A stretch of DNA of 64,000 nucleotides from Sphaerolaimus hirsutus (taxonomy: Eukaryota; Nematoda; Chromadorea; Monhysterida; Sphaerolaimidae). Below are positions 62,501-64,000 of the stretch, piece after piece (the stretch's first letter is position 1; the number at the start of each line of letters is the position of its first letter). Both the position numbers and the translations under genes were made by a program. Location: assembly GCA_964036195.1 (NCBI GenBank), contig OZ038452.1, positions 21,649,785 to 21,713,784 on the forward strand. The letters run 5' to 3'. The notes under the pieces were generated by a model. That model saw nothing but the letters and a program-made list of their open reading frames with translations, did no database searches and was not told the DNA's origin.

Positions 62501-64000
62501 TGGTGGATCCATTTACAATGACGGAACTAACAAATGGGATAAAACAGCTGAAAAACAATAAATCAGCCGGGACAACAGATATATACCATGAATATCTGAA
62601 ACACATGCCTATCTCAGGTAGGGAAAGTCTTTTAATGATCTACAATGATTGGTTTTCAGGAAAGGAACTTCCTGACATAGCAAAAGTGTGTAAAATGGTG
62701 CTACTGCATAAGAAGGGGTGTAAATCCGATATGAAGAATTATAGGACCCTTGGTATAAGCTGTAATGTGAAAAAATTGTATATGCTTCTTTTGAACAATC
62801 GCTTAATGAGAATATGTGAGGAAATTGATCTATTTAGTGAGTTACAAGGGGGGTTTAGACCGAACAGACGAACTTGTGACAATGTACAAATTCTACGTAC
62901 ATGTCATAATTACGCATTATGTAATGGGAATAAGTTAGTGACATGTTTCGTCGATGCAGTAAAAGCATTCGACAGAGTTAATAGAGAAAAATTATGGTTT
63001 AAACTTGAAAAAGTGGGGATTCCACATAAGTTTACTAGGGCGATAAAATCTGCTTATGATAACATTTCAGTGAAAATGACATATGACGATTTTTTATCTG
63101 ATGAAATGGAATATCCGATTGGAGTAGCGCAAGGCTGTGCCTTAAGTCCCACACTTTACGCAATCTACATGCACGACCTAGCTTGTAAGCTACTCGAAAC
63201 AGGAAATGGTGCTAAGCTAGGGTGGGGCCAACCAAAACTGCCCGGCCTATTTTTTGCTGACGATATTATACTTATGGCAAATAATGATATTGAATTGCAA
63301 GACCTGATGAAATCCTTTACAGAATGGGCTTGGGATTGGAATATAGCCATAAATAAAGAAAAATCACATATTCTGAGATGGGGTAAAAGAGCAACCAATA
63401 AAGCTTGGTTTCTTGGATACAATTCTGAGAGAGAACTACAAACCATCAGTGAAGTAAATGAATCCAAGTACTTGGGGATAACCCTAACTAGTGATCCTGA
63501 TCCATATCATATACATAGAGAAAATGCTAGACTAAAAATGTTAAAACATAGCTCTCTAGCCATTTTATCTTCCTCAAACACCACGAAACCAGCCCTGTAT
63601 GGCAAAATGGCCTTTAAAAGCTACATAGAACCAGCCTCTATGTATGGGTTGGAAGTGACAGGGGCCCCTAAAAAATTATTGCTTGAACTAGACAAAATTT
63701 ATTGGCAAACAATTAAAAAATGTCTCCACTTGCCAATAAACACGAGTACTGCCAGTCTACTTATTGATATGGGTGGGGAATTGCCCTCAGATAGGTACCA
63801 CCAAATGACCATAACCTACTTTAATTATATGAATAAGTTAGATGACAACAGACTTTTGAAACGTGCTATAGGTGTGGAAAATGACATGAATTTTCTCTCA
63901 AAATTGGGTAAATCGGATAGGATCAAAGATCGTTATGTAGAAAGCTCAGGATTCTGCTCTAACCCCATCTCAGAGTTAAAATTGCTATCTAAAACAAATG
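59321..64000 (+). CDS. LINE ORF2 polyprotein: SGNH hydrolase, APE endonuclease, reverse transcriptase (3' truncated by window)
   Basis: One frame is open from 59149 to the window edge; the first ATG in it is 59818. An SGNH-hydrolase-like region spans about 59880-60612, with a GDS-type nucleophile motif (LLFGDSAGSSL) and a C-terminal DxxH block (RDGLHTSRVGNAV). The APE-type endonuclease starts at 61195 (TILYQNARHLKWK) and has GDFNGHIGND and MSDHHAILL. The reverse transcriptase runs from about 62500: NNKSAGTTDIY, GGFRPNRRTCDN, FVDAVKAFDRV, GVAQGCALSPTLYAIY, catalytic LFFADDII, then SKYLGITLT. The endonuclease-RT half is AT-rich and has no intron-like segments. The link between SGNH and endonuclease (60613-61206) is open but low-complexity, with hydrophobic runs. 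How ORF2 starts is unclear. Confidence 0.88.

Larger units (their letters stand above)
54071..64000 (+). mobile_element. LINE retrotransposon, 3' end beyond the window
   Basis: This element carries a coiled-coil/RGG ORF1, an SGNH-hydrolase region, an APE-type endonuclease and a reverse transcriptase in that order. The 5' boundary is set tentatively at a two-unit A-rich tandem repeat ending GAAAAACCGGG (54073-54119), the first feature distinct from upstream DNA. The 3' end, tail and target duplication are outside. SGNH (GDSL-like) domains and coiled coils are known in ORF1 proteins of some CR1/L2-type LINEs, so the element may belong near those clades. I cannot assign the clade without a tree. 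Confidence 0.85.

Overview
The window is animal nuclear DNA, probably arthropod. This follows from intron-split metazoan genes and dense non-autonomous DNA transposons. Nothing in it fixes the species. All exon models were built by hand from splice signals, reading phase and family motifs, and no transcript data were available.

Three host genes lie on the minus strand in the first 41 kb. A group I-like p21-activated kinase (4271-13464, 10 coding exons, 696 aa) is followed by an ELOVL6-type very-long-chain fatty acid elongase (15468-19784, 4 coding exons, 301 aa). The third is a DYRK2-type dual-specificity kinase (26522-38625, 9 coding exons, 687 aa). In all three the exon phases add up to one uninterrupted frame ending in a stop. 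PAK and DYRK2 have an in-frame stop just 5' of the chosen ATG. One tRNA-like gene sits inside a DYRK2 intron. I see no functional link between the three genes beyond being neighbours.

Introns and intergenic DNA are packed with short DNA-transposon families. They include hAT-like MITEs with 8-bp target duplications, a family with ACACTAGTT ends and AAT/ATT duplications, foldback elements, and GC-rich stretches near gene starts. From 41.7 to 54 kb I see only repeats and unassigned DNA.

From about 54.07 kb to the window edge lies a large LINE on the plus strand. Its first half encodes a coiled-coil/RGG ORF1 and an SGNH-hydrolase region. Its second half encodes an APE-type endonuclease and a reverse transcriptase that runs off the window. 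The striking feature is in the first half. About fourteen AT-rich segments with canonical GT...AG boundaries interrupt the coding sequence. All but one are exact multiples of three and lack in-frame stops, so both unspliced and spliced RNA stay in frame. Two of the element's intron-like segments also share sequence blocks. I regard this as the most unusual object in the window.
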